A stretch of 64,000 nucleotides of DNA from Eumeta japonica (Eukaryota > Arthropoda > Insecta > Lepidoptera > Psychidae), in NCBI GenBank assembly GCA_005406025.1, contig BGZK01001445.1:1-64000 (forward strand), read 5' to 3'. Shown one piece after another: positions 24,948 to 38,084 of the stretch. The stretch's first letter is position 1, and the number at the start of each line of letters is the position of its first letter. The notes under the pieces were generated by a model. The model made no database searches. It saw only the letters and a list, made by a program, of their open reading frames with translations, and had not been told where the DNA came from. A program made the position numbers and the translations under genes.

Positions 24948-26417
24948 AAATTATAATTCATTTTTAATATCAAGAATAACATTTATCAGTAATAGAAACA
25001 AATATTACTTCAAGAAGAATAAAATTAAACGCCATCCACGAGGAAAAAAAAACTTACAAGAAAATTAACTACTTTGCTATCTTGAGAACGAGTGATAATA
25101 AAAAATATATGAAAAGTGTTATAGAAACTGTAAGATGTCCTCTCAAAAGCCTATTGGAAAAGTAAAAAAAAATTTAGTAAAAAATCATAAAATTACATGC
25201 CCTTTTTTTGTATTAAAATAAAGTAAAAAAATCACATTCGACAATTTTTAGATGTTCACCAAGGTTTTTGACTAAAAAAAAATATTTTGTTGGAACTACC
25301 CCATTTGATTAATTATTTATTTAGGAAACGAGCGGTCCACCTAAAAATATTAAATAAAAAAATTAAAAGAAAAAAAAAAATTATAAAGTACAAATTGTAC
25401 TCCTATGCTAAGAAAATAAAAAGAATTTTTTTTTCAACGCGCCCCAGTGTAACTACAACAAAAATATATCATTGAAAAACACTTATAAAATATACACAAC
25501 CCTAATAAATGCTCGGCCAGTCTGCAAGGGCGAGCATGGTCGTCAGGTGGTGGCGCCACGTGACGAAATCGAATTCTGCTCCGCGCTTGGATTCCGTGAT
25601 GTATTATTTATAAAAAAAGTTATCTAGTCACTTACTCACAAATAACACTTGATGTTGTCAGCGATGTAATTGTCGCCGATAATATTATTAAATACGTCTC
25701 TGATTTGCCACGTATTCTACTCACCTCTAAACAAATAAGGCAATATAAATCAAAATTATCGCGTAAACGATAAACACCACGCAATATTACTTGCGGACTC
25801 GGAGGTTGTTGACTGTCAGACTAAGCATCACGTAAGTCTTAGAGTTACCTCTGCAAACTCCCCAACAAGTTATGTTTGCATATTCGATAGCAGTGAAAGG
25901 CATTGTTACTAAACACTTCAATATTAATTACACACAATCTTAGTTTCAAAAACGTCAATATCGTAAACGTAACACTTATATTATAACTGTAACCTAACAC
26001 TAATACTATATTACAAAATTGCGAATAAACAAAATACCTAACTTCCTTGCAAGTTCGACGACCGTACGCGACTTTGCGTGGCGGCTCTCTGGCCACGCTT
26101 CGCGTATAGCTGAGAAATCACGGTATGGCTCAAAACCGTCAGCTGTTACTAAGGTTGGAAGATCAGAATTTTTAGTACATGTTTTCAGCTATTTTTCTCA
26201 GAAATGGATTTTTTGATGACTACTGTTTCTTTGACAAAGTTATTCTAAAACAGAAGATTATGAAAATTTACGGAAATATTAATGATTGATTCCATACGGT
26301 ATGTACATTAAAAATATTTGGCAAAAATTAATTGTGGCTGATGAGAGGTGAGAGACCGTACCAAAATGCAATAAGACTATTTTCAATACTTTTATCTGTT
26401 TGAATACACCAATCTAC
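24948..26417. other. AT-rich DNA with two small GC-rich patches
   Basis: Patches at 25505-25600 and 26040-26130 have elevated GC and CpG. A minus-strand ATG at 26096 begins MAREPPRKVAYGRRTCK before the frame becomes hydrophobic and AT-rich, which could be a short exon but has no clear donor. Nothing can be assigned. Confidence 0.3.
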
Positions 26418-27556
26418 AAGAGCGGCCAAGTGCGAGTCTAACTCGTACACTAAAGGTTCCGTAACACCGTACAAGATTTAACATACATATTTTTTCATAG
26501 TTTAATAAGCAAAGGTCTAATCCAGTGTTTGAGATCGTTACTAATTAAGGAAAAAATCTTAGAAGCCTATTATCACCTGAAACCGATCTTGAATATAAGG
26601 CGAGTCATTCTTGAGAGACTGTATACGAGTGTGTTTCGATTTATTGTTTTCGTAAAATACAGTATTCATACACAACAGTATGCACTAAGATCAGAGAAAG
26701 TTTTGCGTCCCGTCCCCGTTCGGCGCAGGAACAAATTAGCGCAAGTCCGACTGACACTCAGCCGGTTTTTATTATTTGTTGTTTTACTTAAGACTATGCT
26801 TCAGGGATGTCGAACATGCAATAAAGTATCAATATATATTGTATAGACATTTTTTGAAAATATCGATATTGATATTTTTTATTAAAAACTATCGATATAT
26901 CGGTATGATTTGACAGATTTGATAATATATGTCAGTCATGGTAATAATACGGACGTACAATTGAAATTGACAGACATTATCTGTCATTTTGAATTGACAG
27001 ACAATGTCTGTCAATTGAAATAGACTCTGTCAGACAGAGTTGCCAACTTAAAAACCAACCTAAGTAGGTACCAATTTAAAAAGCCGAGTCGACCAAAAAC
27101 ATAATGTAATTTGTTAAAAAAAAAATGTTAGTATAAAAAAAGTATTCCTTTTTAGGATTTTTTAATCATAAAAAAATATCGATTTTTATACCTTTTCGAT
27201 ACTTTGAATTTTATATCAATATATCGAAACACTAAATATCGCTCAAAAAGATCTATACATCGAAAAAATAATATCGATATATTGATGTATCGATATTTTT
27301 TTCAATAGGCCTAGTATGCATTATAACTGTACTAGTTGCACGTTTGTGTGTATTACCATTATTAATATCGAACGAAACATTTTAATTTTCAACTTTATTT
27401 TATTACTTGTTATAGCGGCTATAGTAGTAAACACTTGGTGAATAATTGAAGTATCTACCTATTACAAGTCGGAAAATACAGCCCTGTGATAGATGGACGA
27501 ATACACAGCAGTTTTAGCAATAGGGTTCCATTGGTACCCTTTAGGTACGGAACCCT
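26418..27556 (+). repeat. GCGGCCAAGTGCGAGTC...GTACGGAACCCT repeat with nested insertion
   Basis: The left end (AGCGGCCAAGTGCGAGTCT, then AAAGGTTCCGTAAC) and right end (AGGGTTCCATTGGTACCC, TTTAGGTACGGAACCCT) are the two ends of a common lepidopteran repeat. A separate 452-bp AT-rich TIR element lies between them. Confidence 0.5.
26854..27305. mobile_element. AT-rich TIR element (MITE-like) rich in ATCGAT
   Basis: Left end TTGAAAATATCGATATTGATA and the reverse complement of the right end, TTGAAAAAAATATCGATACA, form inverted ends continuing through ATATATCGATAT. Inside is a cluster of TGACAGACA/TGTCTGTCA palindromes, including one with perfect 12-bp arms and a single-base centre at 26992-27016. 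No ORF. Confidence 0.5.
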
Positions 27557-29825
27557 GAAAGAGAAGACATCTTGTTCCGAATAAAAATAAAAATGGTCAC
27601 TTCGGCTAGATAGATGACGCATAATGATATTTTATTGTGTCCCCACTACGAATCACATCGCCTTTCGTAAACACCTAAGTATACTCGTACATTTATTTAC
27701 GAAGACGCTACAAGGCAAACTCTTGTGGATCATTTGTTTTTAAAATACCGTTGTCTTGGCGACATTCAAAAATGAAATGAAATAAACTCGTAGGACATAA
27801 TATAAAAAATAAAAGCCATCAAATCTATATAATAAGCCTAATTAATCATTGCAAACAATTATTTTGTATATACGATGTAATAATTGTACGTATAATTTCT
27901 TAACCGAATCACTTGCACAAAGTTTTACAATGTTAACGACAAAAAAAAATCGACATCGATAGAATTTTTGTAAATACAATATTTTTTCCATTTAAGGTAC
28001 ATATATTATGTTGTGCTGGTTTCATTATGAATTTATGCCATTCCGCTTGTGAGAGCGTGGTATTCCACAGTCGAGCTGGCACATTCTCGTGCTGCAGCTG
28101 AATTGACCACAGCATGGCTTCATTACTTATTGGTTGGTTAGAACCTCTTATTGTTTGATGCACCTCACATTTACTTTACACTGGAATAAGTCATGTTGCC
28201 AATACAAACATTCAAAAGTAAGATAACGATTAATGTGCTTGTTACCCTATTTAAGGCTTTTATTTTATTCAAGAGTTATAGTGACAATGTAGCACACGGA
28301 TAGAATATTTTAAGGATTATATGTATGATATTTTATATCTCTCATTAATGCCCTCCTGTACAATAATTTATAAGAAACCGAAGTCAATATCGAAAGCGAG
28401 ATTAATATCTAAATAGAGAGTGATTTGAATTTGAGCACAATTTGAAGAGATAAGAGCGCAAAAATGGAATAGAAAACAAGACCGAATCGGAACTAAGAAC
28501 GAAATCGTTATTTAGACAGAAAATAGGATTGGATGGTATCAATATACCCAGATTACTTTACACTATAAAAGATAAGAAGTTATGCTATGCCCACGCGGGT
28601 GGAGCCGTGGACAAAAGCTAGTATACCAATACAAATAAAATGAAACAATGCATTTCATTTATATATATGCAGAAACACATCACTTGACAACGACCAATTT
28701 GGCTAATTTTATTTGAACAGGAATAGGAAGGAATGGTAATAAAACTGTAATTAATATTTTTTTTAATTTATTATTTCAAAAATAAACATTTAATAATTAA
28801 TTAATATAAGAATGTAATATACTTTTATACATAGACATATGTTTGCAAACATGCCAACACACTATAACAAAATTGTCATCAGGATCAAAACGTGACAAGT
28901 TTAACCTGTGATAGAGAAATTCATCACAACTTTAAAGGAAAAAATTGGAAAAGTTGTCCAGAAAATTGCAAATTTAGGCCTAGAATTGCTGCTTCCATGG
29001 GATTTTAATATCAACTAAAGACCGTAATTTATGATACCAACGAAAAATATTCGTAATTTATTTTTTGTTTTGTTCATCATCTCCTAGAAAAAACCTCAGC
29101 AATAAAAAATTCAGAACAATTATAAAAGAAGGCCATATAATTCATAGAAATTCCAAAAATCATAATTTTTATATGCACTCTCAATTATAATAGTAGTTTC
29201 TATTGTGAGACAGAGACAATAAACATGGTTGATTTCTTTTTGCAAGCTTTTATTTAAGCTAATATTAATGTTTGTATGTAAATTCTCTGTTTCAAAATTT
29301 GCAAACAATTTTTAACGATTTGCTGGAATCCAATTGGCACTGAACAATAGTAACCAGTATAAAGCATAGGACCTATGTCAAATTGTCAAGCTATCTGTTG
29401 TACAGGTTACTACACTAAGTACATCAAAATTTTAAAAAATCATACATATTCTATAGGGATAAGTTCAATATTCATATCCATCCCTAGAGCCTATCTATCT
29501 ACACCCATAAAGAGACATATATTTTAGTGTTTTGGTAATAAAATACTTAAAACGATGGATTATGAGTGAAACAGAGCAAAATGCTAGGCGCACTAGATCT
29601 GTGTTAAGTCATAAAACCTCAAAATCAATCATAGGAAATGCATATAGGATAGTAACAAAAGCATACTAAAAAGTTTCAGTCATAATCATTTTGGCAGGTA
29701 ACAGGGTAGTAAAGGTGTTCATTAATCGGAGCAAATTTCTTTTGAATATAAAACTTGATTTTTCGATATTTTTCACCAGATACCATTACTGTTCATGTTT
29801 TCCATAAATAGTTACTTTGCATTAA
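27557..29825. other. AT-rich non-coding DNA with repeat fragments
   Basis: No supported gene. Holds the SINE-like fragment at 28015-28165 and a repeat tail at 28590-28622 (CCCACGCGGGTGGAGCCGTG, AGCTAGTA). The rest shows nothing recognisable. Confidence 0.4.
28015..28165 (+). repeat. SINE-like repeat, 3' fragment
   Basis: GAGAGCGTGGTATTCCACAG, TCGAGCTGGCACATTCTCG and GTGCTG match the 3' part of the copy at 2263-2570 (GAGAGTGTGGTATTTCATCC...GTGCTG) in the same orientation. Confidence 0.45.
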
Positions 29826-29892
29826 TATATTCAATAATTCAATATATTCAATAAGTTAAATATATTCAATAATAAAATATATTCAATAAGCA
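29826..29892. repeat. 17-bp tandem repeat, about four copies
   Basis: Four successive ATATATTCAATAA-based units of 17-18 bp. Confidence 0.7.
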
Positions 29893-29965
29893 TAATTCCT
29901 TTATCAGACAACCCCAAAGTTAAATCATTTGTAGTTTTAGTTACGCTACAACATAAATGCTTAAT

Positions 29966-30048
29966 AATTATATATATGTACATACACATACATACATATA
30001 TATATATAATTATATATATGTACATACACATACATACATATATATATG
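29966..30048. repeat. 42-bp tandem duplication of AT/CA-rich unit
   Basis: Two nearly identical units starting AATTATATATATGTACATAC and containing ACATACATACATATATATAT. A 10-bp-arm hairpin (TATTTGGGTA / TACCCAAATA) follows directly at 30050-30084. Confidence 0.7.
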
Positions 30049-30496
30049 TTATTTGGGTAGCTACTTGAAGATGTTACCCAAATAGTTAGTCGCTATAGAT
30101 AATTCTAAAGTAGTTTAATAAATGAATATTCATAAATAGTAATAAATTCGATTTAAGTGTTATGGATTTTATAACTTCAGATATATTCAAAATTATACAT
30201 AAACTAAATCCCAACATTTTATTAAAATAAACTGTTTATTATAAATAAAATAACCAAAATAGTCTCAATACGGAAAAAAATAAATATACATAGATGTTAT
30301 ACGTTCGAGTACAACTTATGAAGTGTACAAACAAATCTTTAACAATCTGATCTGAACTGGTATTGAAATCAAGAACAAAACAAAGGTCATGATCATTATC
30401 CACAAAGAAATGGCTCTATATAAAAGATAAAGGAGTTAATTCTATGTCCACATGGACAAAAATAAGTATATGAATAAAATGACATATTTTATTTAA

Positions 30497-32758
30497 CCCT
30501 GGATTACTAAACGATCCTGCAAGTGACGTTGTTACTAAACATTCATAAAAAATACGAGATAGAAATAAAACAAAATAAATTATTGAATCATAAATTTTAA
30601 TTATTTTAGAAATTACAATGACATTCTTTGGGTTTAAGAGATCACATAATAATGAATGTAGTATACATTTGTTTAGTCTACACAGTATGGATTTTAACAT
30701 TTCATACAAAAGTTAGTTGTAATTTTTTTAGCCTTAGATGAACACAAGGCACATCTTTTTCTAGAATTTAACTCTTGCATAATTGCCGCTTCAGAAATAG
30801 CTTCAATACCTAAGATATCTTTATGAGCTTTTTGATTTGGAGTATTTATTACTTCATTTAGGTGAGATTCCATAAGAGCATCATCCATTTCGAAAACGAA
30901 GTCGCGCCTGGATTTACTTTTTTTTGTTTCTGCAATTGTTGCTAGCATAAATGACATGAGTTTATAATTACAATATTTATCATGTTATAAAAAAGGCATA
31001 ATGGCCATCTACGGGTCTTTCTGTTACAGCACATGGCAGAACAAATCTGGTCTACTGTGCCGACAGCTCCTTTTGTTGAGTTGTAAAACTAAATTATTTC
31101 TGGTTTTCCATTAGTACCTGTCGCAATATTGTCATGTGTTGCTGACAATCGATATACAACTTTATTTTTTTTTTTGGTTTATAATAAACTAAGGTCTTAT
31201 GGCCGTCAAAGCAAAAAACAGATGTTCCAATTCGACGAAAAGTAGAATCCTTTACTTCATTTGGTATTTCTCGTTTATTACTATGTAAGGTTCCTACCAG
31301 TTTCAAATTATACTGAGCATTGAGAAGTTCTAAAGCTAGTGGTATTGATGTGAACCAATTGTCCATCGTGATATTTCGATTGATTCCATAATTGGTGAAG
31401 TTAAGCTTTTGACATACTTATCAGCTAGTGGCTCGTTTTTTGTTGTATTTTCTTTACCTAAGTAAGGTGTAGCATTCAATACATATTTGGTTTTCAAATC
31501 GGCTGCCATTATAATTTTTATACTATATTTGTTCGGTTTATTAGGCATATACATCCTAAAAGGGCAGCAATCTCTAAATCCAACTAATTGTTCATCAATA
31601 GTCACGTAAGCACCTGGAGTATACCATTACTTGCAGTTGTTTATAAATGTTTCCCAAATACCTTGAAATGCTGCCAACTTGTCGTCAATTCTTCTTGGTG
31701 AAAATGTATTTTTATCATCGAATCTCAGGCTGTTTGTTAGAAATTCAAATCTAACTACAGACATACAGACTTTGGAACTCATTAAAAGTTTTGAGGGTAA
31801 ATGTTTTTTTTTTAGTGCAGCAGATATAAGTAACAACCTGAGCAAAGCTTTCAATCCACGCTTATGAGTAATGGTTATTGTACTTGTTTTATGAGTGGAG
31901 TTTGACTTTTTTGACTCAATTTCCATGTTGGTATATTTGACTACTTTTTCAAGCAGTACATCGCTAAGAAATAAAGAGAATATCTTACACCATTTCACCA
32001 TATTACGTGCTTCACCTTGAGGCCCTCAACAAAATGTATAATATTTCTAGAAGTAGCTCGCGTTCTTAGCTGTCTACGCTTCGTGATCCATTTATGTCCA
32101 TTTCTGCCTCAAATACTTTTTTTCTAATTATAACAACCCTGGGACCACATAGTGTTCTATTTTGACTAATTTAATCAGTTTCAATAGAATCTTCAGAGTG
32201 TGAAAAATCAGATTCTATACAATGGTGTAATTTTCATAACTGAGAAAGAAGAACATCAGAATTAGAACTTTCCATGATATCTGGCATAATTGTGTATTCT
32301 TCTTCATTATCACTATCAGTTATCTGATGCTCTTCCACTTCTAAGTTGTCTTCTGAATCACTCAGTGTCTCTTGCTGCTGTGCGCTTTTATTGTCATGTT
32401 CAGGCACCTTCAACAACTAACAAATTCAATCATTTCCAAGAACTCGACACATCTAAAACAATATATTTTATTATATATATAAACAAAATATACCATAATC
32501 AATTCAAAATCTTTGTCAAAAGTGATAAAAACAAGTACACTTACCTTTGCTCAAAACTCATGCAATCACTAAACTTTCATAAATTTTACGACACACTTGT
32601 TATAACTCAATACACAGATCATACCCGACGAAAATGACAGCCGGACTTAATTAGGAAGGTATACAGTGAAGCGGGGGACGCGGGAATAACGCAAACTTTT
32701 TTTTTCTAGGAATCATAATTTTTCCCTCGTATTTTTACGATAGTTTATTTATCTAGGG
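30497..32758 (-). mobile_element. piggyBac-like element with TTAA target duplication
   Basis: The element is flanked by TTAA at 30493-30496 and 32759-32762. Its ends are CCCTGGATTACTAAACGA on the left and, read from the right, CCCTAGATAAATAAACTA, both of the classic piggyBac CCCTAGA type. Total length is 2262 bp, typical of the family. One degenerate transposase runs on the minus strand. Confidence 0.9.
30694..32416 (-). pseudogene. piggyBac transposase, inactivated
   Basis: Cut-and-paste transposase of the piggyBac family. In order on the minus strand: an acidic, Ser/Asp/Glu-rich N-terminus (32416-32234); a helical N-terminal part (32001-31627); the catalytic core starting with the TIDEQLVGFR block (first Asp present) and MYMPNKPNKYSIKI; YLGKENTTKN; the second catalytic block DNWFTSIPL (31366-31345, Asp present); and YNSTKGAVGTVDQ near 31075-31040, where the family has GGVD, so the third catalytic Asp is Gly here. 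The C-terminal Cys-rich finger (CALC...CMKC) ends at 30694. Stops and frameshifts break it into at least five pieces. No active enzyme can come from this copy. Confidence 0.9.
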
Positions 32759-33108
32759 TTAAATATAATTACTAATTTTATTTATTAAGTTCTTTGATTG
32801 AAAAGAATTATTCCTTGAAAGTATGAATAATTTATTCCAACTTTAAATATTTATTCACTTTATTTCGTTTAATATAAAATCAAAAGTTTAATTGAACGAG
32901 ATTAAAATGCATATTTAATTTTAAAAAACAGCCAGCTCTGCTTCACGAGCATTCATTGTTTGGCATATTTTGCAGTTGAAAACAAACATTTCAGGATCTC
33001 TGAAAATCCTTGATCATTGAAATATAAAACAGAATGCAATTACTATTTACTTCAATCCAAAATCACAGAATAATAAAAGTATCAACTTACTGTACCTAAT
33101 ATAAAGTA

Positions 33109-33770
33109 CAGTGTAAACTCTTTATAACGTTATCCTTTATAACGATAAACTCCCTATAACGTTGGAGTGAGCCCAAGTTGGTTGGTTTGCGTTAAAACTC
33201 ACATATTGAAACACTCTTTATAGCGATACGCCATTCTCTATTACGAAGAAATGTGTTCATATTTTTAGACAGTAAATATTTATTATCGGTATTATTGTTT
33301 ATGTTATGTTATCAGGTAACAAAAGACTTTGAAGCTCCGAAACATCAGAGGTCAGTCTAGCTTTTGTTATCCTTAATTGCCTTGAACACGTGCAGTATGA
33401 CGCATTGTTTTCTCGGAAGTGATGGTCTTCGACCAAGCATACTGGGTACCTATCGTATTATCAGTCGTAAACCTACTTTGAAACTGTTAACATGGCCAGT
33501 AAACGGAAAGCGATTAGTGTTGATGAAAAAGTTTGTGTGATTATAATTTTATGAATAGAATACATAAAATAATACAAAAAAAGTACTGGCATAGCAAAAA
33601 ACGTCGTAAACAATAATTTATATGTATAAGCATTAATTGTCTAAGACATACATACATATTAAAAATTCTTGTTAATTTGGTTTTTTTTTGTTCACTCCAT
33701 ATAACGATAACTCTCTATAACGACAAAAAATGCTGAGTCCCTTGAGTTTCGTTATAAAGAGTTTACACTG
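33109..33770 (+). mobile_element. Tigger/pogo deletion derivative
   Basis: Perfect inverted ends CAGTGTAAACTCTTTATAACG (left) and CGTTATAAAGAGTTTACACTG (right) are flanked by TA on both sides (33107-33108 and 33771-33772), the target preference of Tc1/mariner/pogo elements. The 662-bp body contains only the start of a transposase. Subterminal copies of the CTATAACG motif repeat at both ends. Confidence 0.9.
33492..33554 (+). pseudogene. start of CENP-B-type HTH of a Tigger transposase
   Basis: ATG followed by ASKRKAISVDEKVCVIIIL and a stop. The KRKA.S..EK...I pattern is the beginning of the CENP-B N-terminal helix-turn-helix (first helix) of pogo/Tigger transposases. Everything after this is deleted, which defines the element as an internal deletion derivative. 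Confidence 0.7.
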
Positions 33771-34641
33771 TATATGTCGAAATTGCTTTTCATACTTTAG
33801 AACTTTTAAATACACCTAATTTTGGTGAAAAAAATTTCAGTTTAGAATTTTCATTACTATTTAATTTAAATGAATAATGACTATTTAAAAAAAATGTGCT
33901 CACTTAGAATATTTGGTTTAACACTAAGAACTCTATATAGTGACGAAAGCTATTTTTGAATTAATTCAATTAAAACAAAAATAACCAAAACTAAAAAAAA
34001 TAAACAATTCAACTAGTTGTTTTACGTCTATTGTGAATACATGAGAATAATTTTTCAGAGAAAAAAACTACTAGATGTTTTTAACACTTTTCTACAAGCA
34101 ACTAATGTCAGGGAAGATTTAATGTTAAAATCATGAAATCATATCAACTGCTTGAATTACATTACACAACCAAGTCTAATGTATAATCAATTATTTAGCT
34201 ATATTCACTTGTACGTTGTTGATAATTTACGTGATATGTCCTTTTTTACAACCGGCGCTGTTTGTTTATGTACGCTCACAGTTACGTAATATGACGAAGG
34301 CAAAATACAAATTGTCTCAATCATTGTGTAATGTTCCATGAGATTTTAATGACGATTCAAACGACGCTTACAAAATGCCGTGGAAATTTATAATAATTAG
34401 CTATATTTCGCACAACGCGCGGCGTTGCGGTCAAAACAACAATAATGGCGTCGAGTAGCATTTTTGTCCCAAAAAAAAAAAACAATGAAAACAATTATCA
34501 TATAATGTGTACAACAAAAGTAGCACAAAAAAAATGTGATTTGAAACATATTTATTACAAAGAATATAAAAAAATTACAAATCTCAAATGGAGGCAGTGC
34601 AAAAACTGTACTTAAAAAAAATTTTTTTTGAGAAAATACTG

Positions 34642-34990
34642 TGGCTATAGAAGCTGGTGTTAACCATACTCCTGCAGAGTACTACCGTACTACTGATATA
34701 AGATGCATAATGTAATGAATATTGCTGATGTGGATTATCTGATTGTTAAAAAGGACTGTACTGACAACCCAATAATTCATATAATTCCTATGGAGGAGTA
34801 TCATGACATGTCGTTAGATATTCAGTCTGTGGACACTAGTCGCAACAAAATTCAGTACAAACTTTAAGATAGATTTGTTATTATGAGAAAAGCAGTTGAC
34901 TTGTTTATACCACTATGTCCCATCTGCAAATCCAATTTGATATTTTGCATAGTCAGAGAGAAACAAGGGAAAAAATATTATTTATCATCT
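34642..34990 (+). pseudogene. possible integrase zinc-binding region relic
   Basis: Plus-strand peptide fragments read NIADVDYLIVKKDC, IPMEEYHDMSLDI, RNKIQYKL, then after a stop DRFVIMRKAVDLFIPLCPIC. The last block resembles the end of the H2C2 zinc-binding module that precedes retroviral-type integrase cores in KRBA2/GINGER-like and Gypsy-like proteins (pattern K...I....V..F...C..C). The His pair expected upstream is degraded. No catalytic core follows. The match is by eye and could be wrong. Confidence 0.35.
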
Positions 34991-35639
34991 GACATTACAA
35001 CAGAAAAGTCATAACATAAGGTTCTTTTTTTAATGTAAAGATAACAAATAATAATCATTTTGTTATTAAAAGACACTAATTCATGTTTTTTACAATTTAC
35101 AACTGCTGCTCTAGAACAAGATATCAGTGGAGTGGTTTAACATTATTTTATATGTTTATAATCATGTTTTGGTTAAGTATATCAAAAAAATCATAGGATA
35201 TTTTTCTGCATAATTAACCTTAATGTACTAATCAACTGAGATTATAGTTAATAATAAAATTTAATTTTATAATATAGAGAAAATATACAAGAAACAACTA
35301 AGTAATTTTTAAGGTGTATAGAGGTATAGAGAATAATAATGTAAATATTTCTTATTATTTATATTATTCAAATAGGTTGCAATTCATTAAGTAGTATATA
35401 TAAAATAATAAGGTAAATACTTCTTATATTATTAAAATAAGGTGCAATTCATTAAGTATTAACATGTTTTTGACAAATTCATAATTTTATTCATAATTTG
35501 TCAAAAAACAAATTTTAAAATGATAAACATCATTTTTTTTTGGAATAAGTTTAATAAATATCAAAGTTTTTTCCCTTTAGATGAAATGTTAAGATTAGTG
35601 TAAAAAAATAAAATTAATAAGGCGACTCTATTCATATAA

Positions 35640-35990
35640 GGACAGTCTCTATTGTTAAGCGACAGAATGTGACAACGCAAAAAATATCAGACTTGTGTTG
35701 TTTGGGCCTATTTCTTTTAAGTCGATTTACATCTCGCTTTTGATGCCATTTTAAATAAAAAGTTACAAAATGCTATATTGAATACCAATTTCAATGTATG
35801 TTTGATCACCTATCATAAATAAACTAAATTTTGCTTATTTAAAGTAAGAAATGCCATCCTTTTTCAAAGCTTCTGATGTACTATTTTTGTATTTTTTGAC
35901 AGAACACTTCAATGTCATAATGGAAGGTGCGACAGAACTACATTAAGTACAATAAGTGCTACACTGTCTGTTTCAACACTCCTTTGCCTT
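35640..35990 (+). repeat. dispersed repeat, inverted partner of 43190-43485
   Basis: GACAGAACACTTCAATGTCA, AATGGAAGGTGCGACAG and GGCCTATTTCTTTTAAGTC are matched on the opposite strand at 43190-43485 (GACAGAACACTTCGACGTCG, AATGGAAGGTGCGACGA, GGTCTATTTCTTATAAGTC). The family is a frequent lepidopteran repeat. Confidence 0.6.
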
Positions 35991-37025
35991 AGTCATTTTT
36001 AACGTGAGAGTGTGCTTCTCCTCTTTGTTTTTATAGATCAATGACTACAAATTTGTATATTTTAAAGAGGCCTACAAAAAAGAATTCTATGATAGTATTA
36101 GTCTATCTCTTAAAGATAACCCACGGCAATCATTTTTATCTTTTGGATATAAGAGATTATATTTGCAAAGTTATTCTGACCAATACTATGTTAATCCTTA
36201 TACAATCAACTATGTAGTTGTCTTGGCTATTTATTGTACATTATACTTGTCCTTTACAATGTCTGACATACAAAAATTAATATACCTGTGTTCATTCCCT
36301 ATGCATAAAAAAAAAAATAGTTGTTCCTGAATTCATTTGAGTATTTGTACTATTTAGTTGATTTTAAAAACTCTTTCACTATTAGAAAAGTACACCATAA
36401 ATAAATAAGGGCTGCCCCTAAAGTAGCTACTTTCAAATTGATGAAAGTGTATACATATTAACAGTCAAATATCCTAAAGGAATTGAAATTTCTTTACCAA
36501 TAATCCTTATCAATGTAAAAAAAAAAATGTGATATTAAAACAATTCCTGAGGAATAATTCAATGGTGGTGTCCAAATGGTGTCCAGCTTCGAAGACAAGA
36601 AATGAATATATTAATTGTCTTCTAATCGTAAATGAGTCGGATACTTTTGATATTTCTAATGATGAAGATTCATGATTTTATTTTATTTCATATTACTTGT
36701 ACATATTTCACTAAAAAGCATAACTTCTGCAAAAATAAAAAAATATGATTATCTTATAAAAAAGTTCAAAACACATATTTTACTTTTATTTAAAATCTAA
36801 TGAATTTATTCTTCTGTTGTTCTTTGGACGCAACTCTTTTAGGGCTCTTATAATGATATTGACTGTAATATATATCTTTAGAAATACAATAAAATTGTTG
36901 TTTACTGATAACAGCAGATATTCATTGTATGCATCAAGGAACTTTTGACTTTTTTAAAATGCACAGTAATTCAGTGATTTATTTACTAAAACGAAAACAA
37001 TTCAATATTATTTTATATATTAAAT

Positions 37026-37099
37026 AAGCAGTTAATTACAATTTATAAATTTACAATAAGCAGTTAAGTGTAAATTATAATTTTACAATTAACTGCTTT
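37026..37099. repeat. long AT-rich hairpin
   Basis: Arms of about 30 bases (AAGCAGTTAATTACAATTTA... and the reverse complement AAGCAGTTAATTGTAAAATT...) flank a short loop. Probably a palindromic repeat end. Confidence 0.65.
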
Positions 37100-38084
37100 T
37101 TGCACTTAGGATAGGATAACGCTTCTGTTAGTTATCCTGATACATACTTATCGTTATATTTAATAAAGATTTCAGTCTAATGAGTACTTTATTAAATATC
37201 AAAATGTATGTTAATTTGATATTGCTTTGGCTCGAGGCATTTTTAATAGATATATTAATTTATTGAGTTTGGTTATCTCTTGATAACTGTTATATATTTC
37301 TTCTTCATTATTTTACATTTTTAATTTGCCTTTAGCTGTTACTGACTTCTAAAACAACTGAATTTAAAGTTTTTAAAAGGAGTCTTTATGTTTCTGAAAA
37401 ATTATTTTATTTAACATTTTTTAGTAATTACATAATAAGATTTCATAATTTATTGGTAAATTTCTTATTGTTCATTTTTTTTATTATTGCAAAAGAATTA
37501 GGTTGATATCTCTTGAAAGTCTAATTTATGCATAATTACATGTACTTTATCAATAAGTTTAAGTCATTAAATTACAGTAAATTCAACTTTGACCTTGAGT
37601 AACTTTTGTACAAGTGGATTTATCAAAAAATGACTTTAAGCCTTTTTTGTATTATTGTCACCTAGATATAAAACTCAGAAGAAATAATTTTTCTCAAATA
37701 TTTTGCATGGAAAATCAAAACGTGTGATGTACAAGTAAGTACCTTACAATTAAAAGAGCCTGTTTTAACACTTAAACAAAACTTTTAAATATATTCACGA
37801 GGTAATTTTTTTTTGAATCAGCTTAATGTCTCCTTGTCCATGACCATAATTAGGTACCTATCTTCTTTTGAGGCCATAATAAACTTAATACCTCAATCAC
37901 TTTACAATTCCTCTTTGATATTTAAGAGTTTCCTGATGTATCTTTGAAATCCAACAACCAATGAAATACCAATGAAATTGAAATGGGACAACCATGGAGC
38001 TATACTGAACGCAAATCAAGAGAAATCATTCAAATTGATTAATAAACAAAGAAGTTATGCCCGGGCATGTGCAAAAAAATATGA

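Noticed and set aside
25845..26096. Minus-strand ORF starting MAREPPRK as first exon
   Set aside because: Only about 17 codons look coding-like and no good donor follows.
30497..32758. Alternative right end of piggyBac 1 at TTAA 32645-32648
   Set aside because: No matching left end; the CCCTAGA end at 32758 pairs with CCCTGGA at 30497.
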